Shown: positions 24,992 to 36,500, numbered from the stretch's first letter. The stretch is 64,000 nt of DNA from Lucifuga dentata (GCA_014773175.1 VXCM01000244.1:358224-422223); one strand, 5' to 3'. Translations and numbers: made by a program. The notes: generated by a model from the letters alone, not told the origin.

Positions 24992-25150
24992 NCACACACA
25001 CGGACACATTTTTGTACCATATCTCATACCCTCTGGTCCTTGTGCCAGTGGAGCTGAGGTCCAGATGCTGAAGTCTTCTGCAGCCCACAGCCAGAGACTG
25101 AAGTCCTGCATCTGTTACTGCCAAACATCTACTCACATCCAGGGACCTGA

Positions 25151-25221
<71 letters not shown>

Positions 25222-25245
25222 NNNNNNNNNNNNNNNNNNNNNNNN

Positions 25246-25305
<60 letters not shown>

Positions 25306-27442
25306 TGTGTGTGCAATACCTGATACATGGTATGCATTTGCTGATGCTGTGCAGTGTCAGATCAGTGACTCTGGGACAGGAACTGAGGGTCAAACTCTGG
25401 ATGTCAACACAGTGCTGCAGCAAAGTGTCCATTGTGGCATCAGTGACCTGGTACAGTAAAGAGGAGAGTGAAGTCACTGTTAAAGTTACTTTCTTAACTT
25501 AAAATCCTCACACAATCTCACAAATTCTTTTTGAAGGTGTAATTATAAATTTTCACATTTGAACATGTGAACATCAACGAAGCAATCTGACACGCTCACT
25601 CACCGCCTGAAGCCCTGTGAAATTAAGCGAAACAAGACATTTGAGTTGTGATGTCATCACTGTGAGACAGTATGCATTGACTTTTGGCACCTGCCCGATG
25701 TTTAGATGCTGGAGGCCAGGACACATCTAGCAGGAAATGAAATATTGTATAGTTCATGCAATGGAAATGTCTTGTATATGTTTCTCATGTGGTGTCAACG
25801 CTGTGTATACCTCATATACTGACTGGAGACATGATGGCGTGAGGAACTGACAACCAAACACCTCCAACCTGCACAGACTAATGTGAAAACACACGCGCAA
25901 ACACTCATTAAAGCCAATTTACACAGTTTACACCAGCAATTATAGTCTAAAAATGACAGGTGCTCACACTAAATAGCTCTCAAATATTTAAATTCTAAGA
26001 CACACATGAACAATGTTTCAATTGCTTGATCTCCATTAAAGAAAAGCAAATGATCAAGTGATTGAAATGTCCATGTGTGTCCTAAAACATGTGGGACCTA
26101 CTCAATGTTTTCTCATGCTTTTTCTGATCGGCATATGTTTTACTTTATTAAACATTCTAATCAGCATCTTCTGCCGCATACCTGCTGCTGATATTTAGAA
26201 AAATATAAGGCACTGTGTAGTGAATCTCAGATTTTGGAAGCAGCAGGTTGTGGTGGACTTACAATTTATATAAAACCAGTAATCAAATTTCAATCTGGCC
26301 AACCAGAGATGCAAGTGACTGCCACCTGTAATTGTGGTTAAATAATCAGGAGACAGGTTATATTTAATAACTAAATGAGAGAATGGGAAGGGAGCCTGAC
26401 CTTGTTTTGTGTCTCGTTATGAGTTTAATCAGTGGGTCATCAGTGATCTGACAGCCGTTCAGAACAACAGCTTCCAGTCTGAGCCTTTAAAGAAACAATG
26501 ATAACCATTTCAGAGCAAGAAAAAAGATGAATGCATTGTTCTCTTCATTAGTTGAAGGATAAATATAGTCAATTTCACCATTAGGTGTGTGCTAACTGTG
26601 TAGTCATGATGTCAACTTAACTTTGTGATAGTTACTATGTAATGAAGTTCAACAGTGGAACAGCTGAATGATATAATGAACATGACACACTGGTGTGCCT
26701 TCAGAGCCCAGATGTGTCGTGGAAAATTTAAAAATATTTAATAAAATTTGGATACGCCCGTCACAGGAAACACTCTCCACTCTCCTCTCAGATAACGCAT
26801 TTGTCAGATGCATGAATGACACGTGTGCATACGTGTTGTGGTTGAACAAATATTGACGGGGGGAAATTTGCACTGCAGCTTGATGAGTTGGATAAAATTG
26901 GACATGCACAGGACATGTTGGCAAACATAAGATGGAGAGGAGACATTCATAAGTTGTGAGAGCATAATCCCGATGATTTTGCTGTTATTACATGTTATGA
27001 ATCTGTCCCTTAACCTGGCAAACAGGAGCTTTGGTAACTTTGGTTCTCACATCCTGTACTTTAGTAAATGAAGTAATATATTCTGTGGCAGGTGACAGGC
27101 CATCGGTCAGATGGAAGATTGAATAACGCTCACCTGCTGTCAGCCTGGTGAGTAGTGATGGTGACTGACGTGTGCCAAAATACATAGGAGCACTGAGGAA
27201 ACAAGGCTAAGTGCTAAACTGTTTTACCACCATAAAAAACACATCTTCTAGCTGTTTATTTGTTAATTTTCACTCATTTCTGCATTACAGATAAATGAAT
27301 GGACATAAAATCCTTTCCACTCATACATCAGGTATCATGTTATTATATGTGCACCTGTTTTTCTATCTTTGTGCAGACCAAAATCACACAATAACTCCCA
27401 CGATTGCTTCTTTATAATCTCCCATCTTCTCAGTGTTTGTCC

Positions 27443-27496
<54 letters not shown>

Positions 27497-28297
27497 NGTG
27501 TGTGTGTATGCATGTGTGTGACTGACCCTGCGTGGCCTTCAGCCAGAGCTTTCACCCCTGTGTCAGTTGCCCCGCTCCAGCTCACATCCAAGCTGGTCAC
27601 ATGGTCACACAGCTGACCAATTAGACGCAGCATTAGGTCACCATGGAGACCAGGTTCAGTGCAACTTATGACCTTGAGTTTCTGCAAAGTAAAAGATTTA
27701 GTCATCATTAGCCAATTAGTAGATAATTTTCTATTCTATTCTATTCTATTCTATTCTATTCTATTCTATTCTATTCTATTCTGTATAATATAATATGTGG
27801 CAAAGTCTGAGTTAAGGCATAGTAACACCACATATACTGTGCTATCAATGTTCTGTTGGCAGACAGAATGAGGATTTGGGGTCAATAAATTAACATTATT
27901 AATGGAAAATCCATCTTGTTTGCTAAAAATAAAACATTCTAATATTTTTGATCAGTTGGCAGATGGTGCCAGCATCCAGGTTTGTGCCAAGCATTTTCCA
28001 CTTTGAGCTTTTCTTTGGTTACCCTGCCCTCTCATCTACCCCATGTCAAGTAATGTATTTCTTCAGTAATATGTTGTTTGTATGATGAATCCACCGACTT
28101 TATTCAGAAACGCAGGTCAGCGATTTACCTCCAGAGAATTTCTGCACAGAGAGAAAAATTTCTCCAGCCCACAGGAGGTGACAGACAGGCCACGACACCT
28201 ATACAGACACAGGCTGTGGGGACGAAACCCACCCACACTGAGGAACCATTGGTCGGTCAAGGTGGAGTTTTCAATCCTGATAGTTTTCCCTTGAGAN

Positions 28298-28345
<48 letters not shown>

Positions 28346-29723
28346 AAACAGCAAACAAGTGATTTTAGGAGGTACATTATCTATACACTCAGCTGTATAT
28401 TTGTGTGTGTGTGTGTGTGTAGGTCAAGTGTGAGAGCCTGTGATGGTGGTGCTTTGGTTTATCTTGTGTTTGTTCAGGGAGTGGTAGAGTACACCACTGC
28501 ACTGGAAGGTCTTACATCATGAGAACACATGTGACACACACACACACACACTTTAATGTTAACTAACTTGACCCTTTTTCGAAATGAAGACTGTATTACA
28601 CAACAGCTGGACGCACAGAGTGTGTGATCAGTAGCCAGTGTGAGCAGGTGGCGGCAGACCTGAGCTACCCTGCATAGTCCACTAGGAGGCAGCAGAGATA
28701 AGATGGACAACCAGAGCTCATCTGGTAGACCCAGCCAGTGAGGAACAACTGCTGGCTGATGGGTGTGAGGAGAACAAAATTAGAACACAAAGCACACACA
28801 CATACACAGTACACATCAAACAGATTACAATTTACTAAAAAGCTAGGAAATATTCATAATTTTTCAAGGTTAGTAGTATAAACACAGAAGTGAGTGTATA
28901 TAAGACGTTGACATTGAAAGGTAAGCTATATTATAGTAATATAAGGTTGTAATCCTTAGGTTAATCATCTTATAATTAATGAGAACATTTGGAGTGCTGT
29001 GACAACATGGTTCTCTATCTCTGAGCTGCAGTTTTCTCTCCAAAATAAAATTCTCTTTGATTGTGTTGGCACCAGCCTAAAAAAATAATATTATGGGAAA
29101 GATTGCATAGAATGTGATAAAAGCACTGGAAAAGTAAAAGAGAAGGGAAAGTAGGAGTGGAACCTCTGGTCACAGTGGAAGTTTTCTTTAAGTTTGGCCT
29201 CATATCATATTTGATTCTTGCTGTGAGTCTCACCCGGAGAAAAAACCCTCCACCTCCACATGATTTCTTTCATCAGTCTTTCCTGGGACAGAGTACTGAT
29301 GTATTCCATCCATATTCAATTACTAAAGGGTATCTACTCCCATAATTGCTGATAAAATATAAGCAAATTATAGTTTAAAACATAACAATTATTTTGCTAG
29401 CATTCAGCAACTACAGCACCCATGTGCAAGAGAAGAAAGAAATATAGAGGGAAACTTCTCATTTTCTTTCTCTTTTTTTTTTGCACAAAACCTTCTGTTT
29501 TAGTTTTTGTGAACACTGAAAGATGGTCAGCACAGAGAGGATAAAAAAAAAGACATGGGGTATATGATTCTAGTAAAGTGTCCTATGATTCAGGACAGCA
29601 TAATATTCAAAAAGGAGGAAGGGGAATTTTCTTACTCTGCAGTCAGCATTATTGTCCTCACTGTTTGCTGTATCTGTGTCAGAAAAAAAGAGCAGAATGT
29701 TTTATATTCCTGTTGGAATTGCT

Positions 29724-29759
<36 letters not shown>

Positions 29760-32610
29760 ATTCATTATAAATTAAAATCAATCTTATGACTTGCTGCTGG
29801 ATAAAGGGTGAAATTAATTTCAAGCAGATTCTCCATAAGGAATAAAAACACATCTCTGCTTAAGATGTCATACATTTTGTGAGTCATAGGACTTGGTGCT
29901 GATTTCAACTTTTTAATAGTGTGTGTGATGGTTAACTCACCCATGGAGGCTCCTGATGTTGGTCCTGTGTTTGTGTAATGAGGTGCGTGTGTCTCTTTTG
30001 TTGGCAAGCATCTGTGTGTATGTCTACTAGGTGATGTGTGTTGAGATCTGCAGGAGAAACATGAATAAGTTCAGTTTGACACAACTGTACATTAGAAAAA
30101 ACATTATTAAAGGGCTTCACATTCACTTTGAAAAATATAACAATTATCTGATCATCATTCAGTGATTATAAAATAAAGATAATACAGATGCTCTCTTGTG
30201 CTAGCATTATTTTTTCCCCCTCTAAATCAAATATGTTGTCATGATGCAATGCAAGTAATTTCATATATTAGGTTTAATATTTTTCAAAAATTTCAAAGTT
30301 TGTAAAAGTTCTGAAATAAAACTGAATAATTTTAATGAATTAATTTCAGGCAAATCTAACTTTTTAGTCTCCATATAGAAGGGTCCAAATGCAACAACTT
30401 ACCAAAATTCACCAAACGGATGATCAGGTGATTTTTTTTGGGACTCTTCTGTTTTTTTTTTGTTTTTTTTTTTTACCTTGACAATGTTTCTTTATTGGTT
30501 AGAGGAGACAAGGAATGATTTGATTGATCCCAGATCCTCCAGGAGGGACAGCGATCCCCATTTCTTTTCTTTTGACCTTTGACCCCACCCTGATGGCCAC
30601 TCACATCTGGATGACTTCTGTGGTTATTTGGTTGCAAACCTAGAGAAGCAAGCAAACCATACAAAGGTGTGTGTGAAGACAAATGTGCACCCGTACCGTA
30701 CAGCCATACAGCCACTCACACACACGCACACAATCACAAAATCAGTTAAATGGCTCACAAAATAAACAAACATCTTTTTTCAATTATGTATATAATCACA
30801 AGGTAATCTGTACAATTATGATACTAACATCTGTATCTGTAGTTACTAGTTACTTTGTAGATTACATTTCTAAATTCTACATGAGATAAACTCATAAAAA
30901 TATTTTTGTTGTCAAGTAAAAACCTTGATTTTCTGTTCTGTTTCACTCTAGAGACACAATGCATTTAAGACATTATGTCAATAACTTTAAAAGTAAAGAA
31001 GGGCTGGGGAACAGCTAATCTGACAACATGAACATCTTTTTCTTGAAAGATTAAACACAGATTAAATACAATATCTACTGAAAATCATTGTACATCCAAT
31101 TTTGGAAATATATACAATATTATACAAAATACACTTTTAAAATCAGGACTTTCACTTGTAATGGAGTATGTTATTTGATTAATTCTTTCATTATATTCTA
31201 ATGATGAATGTCTACATCTGAATCATTACCTGTCTTAGCAGTGAGAGTAACGCTCTCCTCCGCAGAGAAAATATCACCATCAGGTTCAGTCCCTACTGGC
31301 TCCATATGTGTGTTCATAACCTTTACAGGTGACATTACGTCTCCCACAGTTCTGTTTATAAAGTCACTAAATTTGTTGCTATCAAGGTCCAAGTGTGCAG
31401 GTTTGGCACCATCACTCACACTACTCCTCTTCTTGTTCACCATCTCTGTAAACTCTGCTGTGGTTTGGATCTTTACTTTAATCATCTCAGGACTTGAGGT
31501 AGAAGAGTCAGATTCCCAGCAGGAAGTAGGTGAGACTGGTTCATAAATAGGTGCTGTGGTTTCTTTGGATGTCTTGGTCTCTGTTACATGTGACTGCATG
31601 TTGGCTCTAAGTTTAGCATGTTGGCTCTGCTGCATTCTGAGGTGATTTAAATGATCCACACAAAGCTGGTACTGCTCGTACACAGTCAGATTTGCTGGTA
31701 TTTGCAGCTGACGACTCAAACTGAGTTTTGCAGCCACGTGGTCGGGTGTCTTCTCACGCTGACTGTGGCCCAGGTTTTTCTTCAAAGCTTTCTTCTTTGT
31801 TTCCACCCTATCCTGGACCTTTGCATTTCCTGATACTTCTCTTTCTGACTGAGGTCCACCTGTTTCATACATGATGTCTGTAGGTTTATTGTATTTATTT
31901 AATGGTCCAACAGTAGCCATCCATGATGTAGTATCACTTATAGGGCCAAACGTGCTGTTTTTGCGACTGGCTCTGTACCAATATGACATGGATTCGTTGA
32001 CCAAGCATGTTGCACCATCTGTGAGGTGTATTTGATTTGATATGTTGTATGGATTCCATGTATTGCAGTGGTTGTCCAGTCTAAAAGGTGGTTTAAAGGT
32101 GGTATGCTGTAGCTGCATGTGGTTCATACTGTCAGTAGTGTCTTTGTTTTCAGGCCAAGTTATGTCATCTCTCCCTGGCGTAAAGAAGAAAGGCAGACAG
32201 GGTGCATCTGAAGATTGGCATGCATTATTTTGCTCACTAGAATTTGATGGTTGAAGCTTCCAGGCATTCTTTACGCTCTCTTCTCCCCCAAATATCTCAT
32301 TCCTGTCCATGTTACCAGAGAAGGGAACACAGTATTTAAACGTAGGTGGCTGATTTTGTGTTTCTCTCTGTTCTCCACTGGTGAATATCTCTCTGTCTGC
32401 TGTGCAGATCCTGTGTTGGGGTTCTGACCTGTTACAGAGAAAACTGTGAGCCCAGTCCAGCACGTGCCTCAGCTTCTGCTGCTCAGTGAAGAGAGAGCCA
32501 CAGAGGAAATGAAGATTCAGATCATGGCTGATGCTCTGCCTACAATTCCCAAAGTCCTCCAGGTGCTTGGATGGAGCACTTCCTGCTTTTGCGGTTGGTT
32601 GTGTGTCCAT
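24234..32610 (-). CDS. F-box and leucine-rich-repeat protein, complete, 13 coding exons, 938 residues
   Basis: Thirteen exons join in phase to exactly 2817 bases ending in TGA. Residues 1-460 come from one exon and are polar and low in recognisable domains, with a predicted helix around 307-337 (NLTVYEQYQLCVDHLNHLRM). An F-box follows near 554-596 (LPDELWLSILSLLPP, then CRVAQVCRHLLTLA and DHTLW). Leucine-rich repeats of the F-box/cysteine-containing type run to the end (LDVSWSGATD, LNGCQITDD, LDVSRCLAVTDAGL, LSSCPRVTD). By family, the F-box binds Skp1 in an SCF ubiquitin ligase and the LRRs bind substrate; here that is inference. The ATG at 32610 has A at -3 and G at +4 and follows an in-frame TAA. 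I do not recognise a specific orthologue. It lies between rasef and frmd3 on the same strand. Confidence 0.88.
24613..24720 (-). CDS. F-box/LRR gene, coding exon 12 (LRR)
   Basis: Encodes VTLLSNYCSRHLHTVKLSFC and HISAESILKLCSHCK. The acceptor GAGACAG|G again follows (GT)n. The donor AGAG|GTAAAG lies at the edge of a 64-bp assembly duplication (24484-24547 and 24549-24612). 108 bases. Confidence 0.9.
24935..25001. repeat. (CA)n microsatellite with single N
   Basis: CA tract with N at 24992, close to the donor of LRR exon 11. Confidence 0.9.
25030..25146 (-). CDS. F-box/LRR gene, coding exon 11 (LRR)
   Basis: Encodes SLDVSRCLAVTDAGLQSLAV, GCRRLQHLDLSSTG and TRTR. Acceptor GTGTCTCAG|G has a (GT)n tract in place of a pyrimidine tract; donor GAGG|GTATGA. 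117 bases. Confidence 0.9.
25152..25312. repeat. (CA)n - 24-N gap - (TG)n
   Basis: CA units to 25221, Ns 25222-25245, then TG units to about 25312. The repeat changes strand sense across the gap. Lies in the intron between LRR exons 10 and 11. Confidence 0.9.
25320..25447 (-). CDS. F-box/LRR gene, coding exon 10 (LRR)
   Basis: Encodes VTDATMDTLLQHCVDIQSLT, LSSCPRVTDLTLHSISKC and IPCI. Acceptor TGTACCAG|GTC, donor CAG|GTATTG. The intron that follows is nearly all dinucleotide repeat and contains the 24-N gap. Confidence 0.92.
25604..25726 (-). CDS. F-box/LRR gene, coding exon 9 (LRR)
   Basis: Encodes MCPGLQHLNIGQVPKVNAYC, LTVMTSQLKCLVSLNFTGLQ-A. 123 bases in phase 0. Acceptor CTGCTAG|ATG, donor GCG|GTGAGT. 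An internal GTGCCA could look like a donor, but read-through keeps the LRR pattern. Confidence 0.88.
25811..25868 (-). CDS. F-box/LRR gene, coding exon 8 (LRR)
   Basis: Encodes LEVFGCQFLTPSCLQSVYE, one LRR unit. Acceptor TGTGCAG|G, donor GAG|GTATAC. Only 58 bases. Confidence 0.88.
26401..26484 (-). CDS. F-box/LRR gene, coding exon 7 (LRR)
   Basis: Encodes LRLEAVVLNGCQITDDPLIK and LITRHKT. Acceptor TTTAAAG|G, donor CAAG|GTCAGG. 84 bases, phase 2 in and out. Confidence 0.9.
27446..27508. repeat. (TG)n microsatellite with single N
   Basis: TG tract with N at 27497, about 20 bases from the donor of LRR exon 6. Confidence 0.9.
27527..27681 (-). CDS. F-box/LRR gene, coding exon 6 (LRR)
   Basis: Encodes KLKVISCTEPGLHGDLMLRL, IGQLCDHVTSLDVSWSGATD and TGVKALAEGHA. 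Acceptor TTTGCAG|AAA, donor CAGG|GTCAGT, with a (GT)n tract a few bases into the intron. 155 bases. Confidence 0.92.
27731..27782. repeat. (CTATT)10 pentanucleotide microsatellite
   Basis: Ten perfect CTATT units. Confidence 0.95.
28129..28289 (-). CDS. F-box/LRR gene, coding exon 5
   Basis: Encodes KTIRIENSTLTDQWFLSVGG, FRPHSLCLYRCRGLSVTSC and GLEKFFSLCRNSLE. Acceptor CTCAAG|GG lies next to a (CT)n microsatellite holding a single N; donor GAG|GTAAAT. 161 bases, ends in phase 0. Confidence 0.9.
28617..28751 (-). CDS. F-box/LRR gene, coding exon 4 (F-box)
   Basis: Encodes VVPHWLGLPDELWLSILSLL and PPSGLCRVAQVCRHLLTLAT-DHTL, a clear F-box. The donor CTGT|GTGCGT leaves T, which with GG of exon 5 makes the expected Trp (DHTLW). 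The acceptor is a tandem CCAG/CAG site, so the exon may begin at 28751 or 28748. Confidence 0.9.
29941..30047 (-). CDS. F-box/LRR gene, coding exon 3
   Basis: Encodes a His/Thr-rich segment, SQHTSPSRHTHRCLPTKETH and APHYTNTGPTSGASM. Acceptor TCCTGCAG|A, donor ATGG|GTGAGT. 107 bases; the phase needed to join exon 2 to the F-box exon is met. Confidence 0.75.
30477..30639 (-). CDS. F-box/LRR gene, coding exon 2
   Basis: Encodes LQPNNHRSHPDVSGHQGGVK, GQKKRNGDRCPSWRIWDQSN and HSLSPLTNKETLS. Acceptor TTCTCTAG|GTT, donor CAAG|GTAAAA. 163 bases, phase 1 in and 2 out. Low complexity, so judged mainly on frame and borders. Confidence 0.78.
30826..30880. repeat. Fragment of the same fish repeat family
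   Basis: CTGTATCTGTAGTTACTAGT and TACTTTGTAGATTACATTTC match the 33000-33050 part of the element at 32868-33165. A further fragment (GGACTTTCACTTGTAATGGA) is at 31147-31166. Confidence 0.45.
31230..32610 (-). CDS. F-box/LRR gene, coding exon 1 (long polar N-terminal region)
   Basis: Single 1381-base exon, 460 codons plus one base, starting MDTQPTAKAGSAPSKHLEDF. The frame stays open ten codons past the donor to a TAG at 31198, but AAGACAG|GTAATG is a good donor and exon 2 fits its phase. If unspliced, the product would be a 470-residue protein with no F-box. Confidence 0.87.
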
Positions 32611-32867
32611 AGTGAAATCTACTGCTTTAAAAGTTTATCTCAGACATAGATGTGTAGTTTTTTTTCCTCTTCCTCTCACTTAGTTTTCTCTTTGCTCTGA
32701 CAGAATTCTGTTTGATAATGATTATTTAGTTTCCTTGTAGAAAAATGATGATCAGGCTGTACACAATGCTGTCCTGAAGACACTGTCTTGTTCTTGTTGC
32801 TGAAGCAGCAAAAAACAAATTCAATGTACACAAAGCATAATTATCATGCAACACACACTGACCACCA

Positions 32868-33165
32868 AAGTACTTTTACTCTGTACTTTACTCCTTAAAT
32901 ATCATTTTGAGGTACTGGCTGAATATTTTTATTTTGTGCAGCTTTATATTTCAGCTCTACTACATTCCACAGGTACATATTAGACTTTTTAACTTGACTA
33001 CATTCATCTGATAACTGTAACTACTGCTTACTTTGCAGATAGTGCACAAATAAACTTTTTATACTTAAGTACATAGAACAAAACTTCTGAATGCAGGATT
33101 TATACATGTTAAAGTGTATTTATATGTTATAGTTTTTCAAAATATTTCTTCCACCACTCTCAGCA
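32868..33165. repeat. Dispersed fish repeat ending in TTCTTCCACCACT
   Basis: Holds GTACTTTACTCCTTAAATAT, CAGCTCTACTACATTCCACA, CATCTGATAACTGTAACTAC, GCTTACTTTGCAGAT and the end TTCTTCCACCACT, the usual words of a very common teleost element (probably hAT-like). Sits just upstream of the F-box gene. Confidence 0.55.
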
Positions 33166-33585
33166 GAATGATCAGATTTAGGCAAATCACAAGAAACACT
33201 TACCCTCAATGTTTCCTCTCTTCTTTTCATTTCCATATGATCCAAATCACTAAATACCTCTTTATGTCTACTCATCCATTTCTATAATTTAGTCCACTCC
33301 AAATAATAAAGATTTTAACTTGCATGAGCAAATCCTTAACACTGTTGCTCACACAAACTTTATCACCATGGAGACAGAACAAAAGCTGCAGTCTCATTTT
33401 ACACCATAAGAGGGAGACAAAACTTTTTACAATTAAATTGCACTGCAACAAAGAGCTGAAATTTTTGGATGAGAACATATCCCTCCTACAGCTCATATAT
33501 AGCTATATGTAAATGCATAAAGCATTAAATGAAAAATAAATCTATACATCAGTCACCACCTTTTAATACATTTTTAATAGGGGAC

Positions 33586-33591
33586 TTTATT
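33586..33591 (-). terminator. Candidate distal polyadenylation signal of frmd3
   Basis: AATAAA on the minus strand (context CACAATAAAGT), 4.9 kb after the stop and about 975 bases upstream of the next gene's start. Another AATAAA lies at 36534-36539. Either could end a long 3' UTR. Confidence 0.25.
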
Positions 33592-36500
33592 GTGGCAGTA
33601 TTAACATATAAAACAATCCATATTTTGCTTTAGAACATACAAACATTCAAAATTTTCACTTCACAAAGTTTGTAAGGCTTGGTTGTCCCAGAAAAGGGGG
33701 CATCACTTGGGGATTTTTTTTTTTTTTTTAANTTTTTTTTTTTTTTTAATGTTTTAAGATTCTTCTAAAATTTTCTCCCAGAGTTACTTATTAAAAAGAC
33801 TGAATGACAACAGAACAATTATTTATTAACCAAACAAAACAATTAGTTTGACTAACAGTTGAATCAACAAAGTGATCGTGCAATATAATCTGCTACTCTA
33901 CATGCCTATTCAACACTGAAATAAATACTAACAACAGCTTATTTCCTCTGATACCGTGTGAAGTCCAATAGTTTTGCATATGGAAGACCTGAGTTCAAAT
34001 ATTTAAAATCTTTAAAGCAGTATTTGTGGGTTTTACTGTCTTCAGTTCCATTTGTTGTTTTTCTGCAACATCTGTAAACATCTGTATCTGTTTTATTTTT
34101 CCTGATGAAGGCAGATCAATAAATTTAAGATTTGTAAATACTTGACTCATGTCAGAAACTTGCAGGAACTGAATTTGCATTTATTAATACCTCAGATATG
34201 ACATCAACTGGTGGGTGATGTTAATATTATTAATCACAGTTTTTATGTCAGCATAGGCAACAAAATATTGGTACTTTGTATTCTCGGTCCATCTATATGC
34301 TGTTTGTAAAACACAAGAACTCAAGTTCAGCAGGCCAGCTCCAATAACAGAGCTAAAATTTAAAGGGTGCTATTCCCTTTTAAACATATTAAATAAAGGC
34401 TGTGAAATTGATAAATGAGCTACAAACTGATATAATGCTACAGGCCAGAGGTCTGTCCATCAAGAGAACAGAATGACCTTTTTATGTCATAACAGATCAG
34501 AGCTGAGGTGTTTTCAAGCATCATTTTAAAATAAATTAAATCAGATACAAATTATAATAATTATTGATAATTAATATCTGTTACACATAAGTTGTTTCCA
34601 TTTGTTTGCACTAAAAGTGAATAAACTCCAACCCTGCTTGTGATGTAAATAATTAAAATGTTCGTAATAAGGTCAGGCATTAACGCTACCATGTAGCATC
34701 CAGGCTTTATGATTCACAGACACAGCAAAAGCACAATGAAGCTAACTAGTCATCTATTTTAAAACTCTTCTCTAGTAGTTGTATTTAAGCAGCTACAACG
34801 AGGTATTTTCTTAAATTAACTGAGACAAACTCTCTTTTTTTTTTTTTTTTTTTNTTTTTTTTTTTTTTTTTGGATCAACTGAAAGTGAAAGGAAGCCAGC
34901 AGACTTAACAATGACCACATGTATTCTTGTCAGGACAAACTGCCAAAGCATTGGCCTTTGCTTTGGCCTTTAAATGAGGCTTTTAATGGACAGCTGCTCA
35001 GATGAAGAATAATTAATAGGCCTTTGTTTATCTAAAGCTCTTTTTCTTCCCTTCCTGCTAAAAACACAGAGAACATGCATTTATCTAAGGTGGGCAATAT
35101 AGCCTGTAACTTGATCACTTTACAAAGACACAGAGAAAGGAAAAAAGGAAATCTTCACCCAGAATGATTTTTTTTTTTTTTTTTNTTTTTTTTTTTTTTT
35201 TCTCTTTTGTTACAACTATAAACACAGTATTTACAGATGAGGGCATGCAGTCTGCATGAAGAGGACAGCTGAAGTGAGAGATGAGCCATGTTAGAGGAGG
35301 ATGAAACACAGAAATAAAGGACCAAAGCAGGGGAAACACTACGTACAGCTGTATACATTACTCCTATAAAAAACAGAGCCTGATTGTGTAAATCTACAAT
35401 CTGATGAAATCCCCAACAGTAGTTTTTATGATGTTTGGATGATGATGGGCATTTAGTGGTGCCTGGGATCATATGAAGTTAAATGATTCTAACAGCAAAC
35501 TTCATCATCACAGAGGTTTGACCCTTTGCTTGGTTACAGTAATAGAACTCAGTGCAGGTACTGTGTAGGAAAATAAATAGTTTCTCCCAAATAAGTGTCA
35601 TTTGTGTTTTTACTGCATATTTTGGTATGCACAAAGCTTGTTAATGCATAAAGTCTGCTGATTTAGATGGCAACACATCTGATAATATAGTGGTACAAAT
35701 ACAAAAATATGATTAAATCGATGATTAAATTTTGAATATAATGAGAGGGGTTTGATGGTAATGTGCATTGTAGTAGCAGCCTCTGTAGCAGCCATCACAG
35801 TTCTTTAGAAACTCCATGTTGCCACATCTAGTTTGGAGATAATAATATGCCAAGAAACTGGCATAAGATCAGATCTCAACTGCAAAACATGTATAGAGTA
35901 ATAACTGAATGAGTAATAATGGATTTATATGTAACAGAGACGTTTTTTGCAGAGACTTCACAACACAGACAGTCTACAGCCATATTCATGTTTGGCCTCA
36001 GACCTGATATACAGTTAAATACACACAGTATGGATATTTCCTAATAGCAAGACGAGACATGAGTAATGTACATGGTAAATACAATGATTAGATGCAATGT
36101 ATTTTTTGAAATTTTAGACATGTATTTGTTTTAGTTTGAACATATATAAAAACTACTAATGTCCTTTCCTGAGTAGTTGATCCAAACTAAACTGAATATC
36201 TATTTTCAGTCTGAAGTCCAGTATCCTGATTCCTGTCCACACTCACAGCTGGTTTTGTCTCAGACTGTGGTCTTGCCTAAGGATTTTCATGCCTTCTCAA
36301 TTTATGATATTCTTCATCTTGATTATCCACCTCTTACAGAAAAATTTTTGGGAACATATTAATCAACTCACCCTGACATGAGCTGATTGATAAGTTCTGA
36401 GCCCAGCATATAAAAATCTAACTCAGAGCTGTTGCAGTTATTTTCAGCATAATATTCTTTGTACTCAACACACTTCTGCCAGTGATGCAGGAGGGGATTA

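Noticed and set aside
24900..25502. 200-codon plus-strand frame and its minus-strand partners of alternating His-Thr or Cys-Val
   Set aside because: Translations of CA/GT microsatellites and the N gap; real LRR exons lie on the minus strand in other frames.
25670..25690. Internal GTGCCA after NIGQ as a donor for LRR exon 9
   Set aside because: Read-through gives 29 more residues of good LRR pattern and a better donor, GCG|GTGAGT, in the needed phase.
26649..27185. Minus-strand frames between LRR exons 6 and 7
   Set aside because: Exons 6 and 7 already join in phase and give continuous LRR sequence; these frames show no LRR pattern.
27630..27646. GGTCACCATGGAGACC palindrome as a regulatory X-box-like site
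   Set aside because: Lies inside LRR exon 6, where the codons explain it; no other support.
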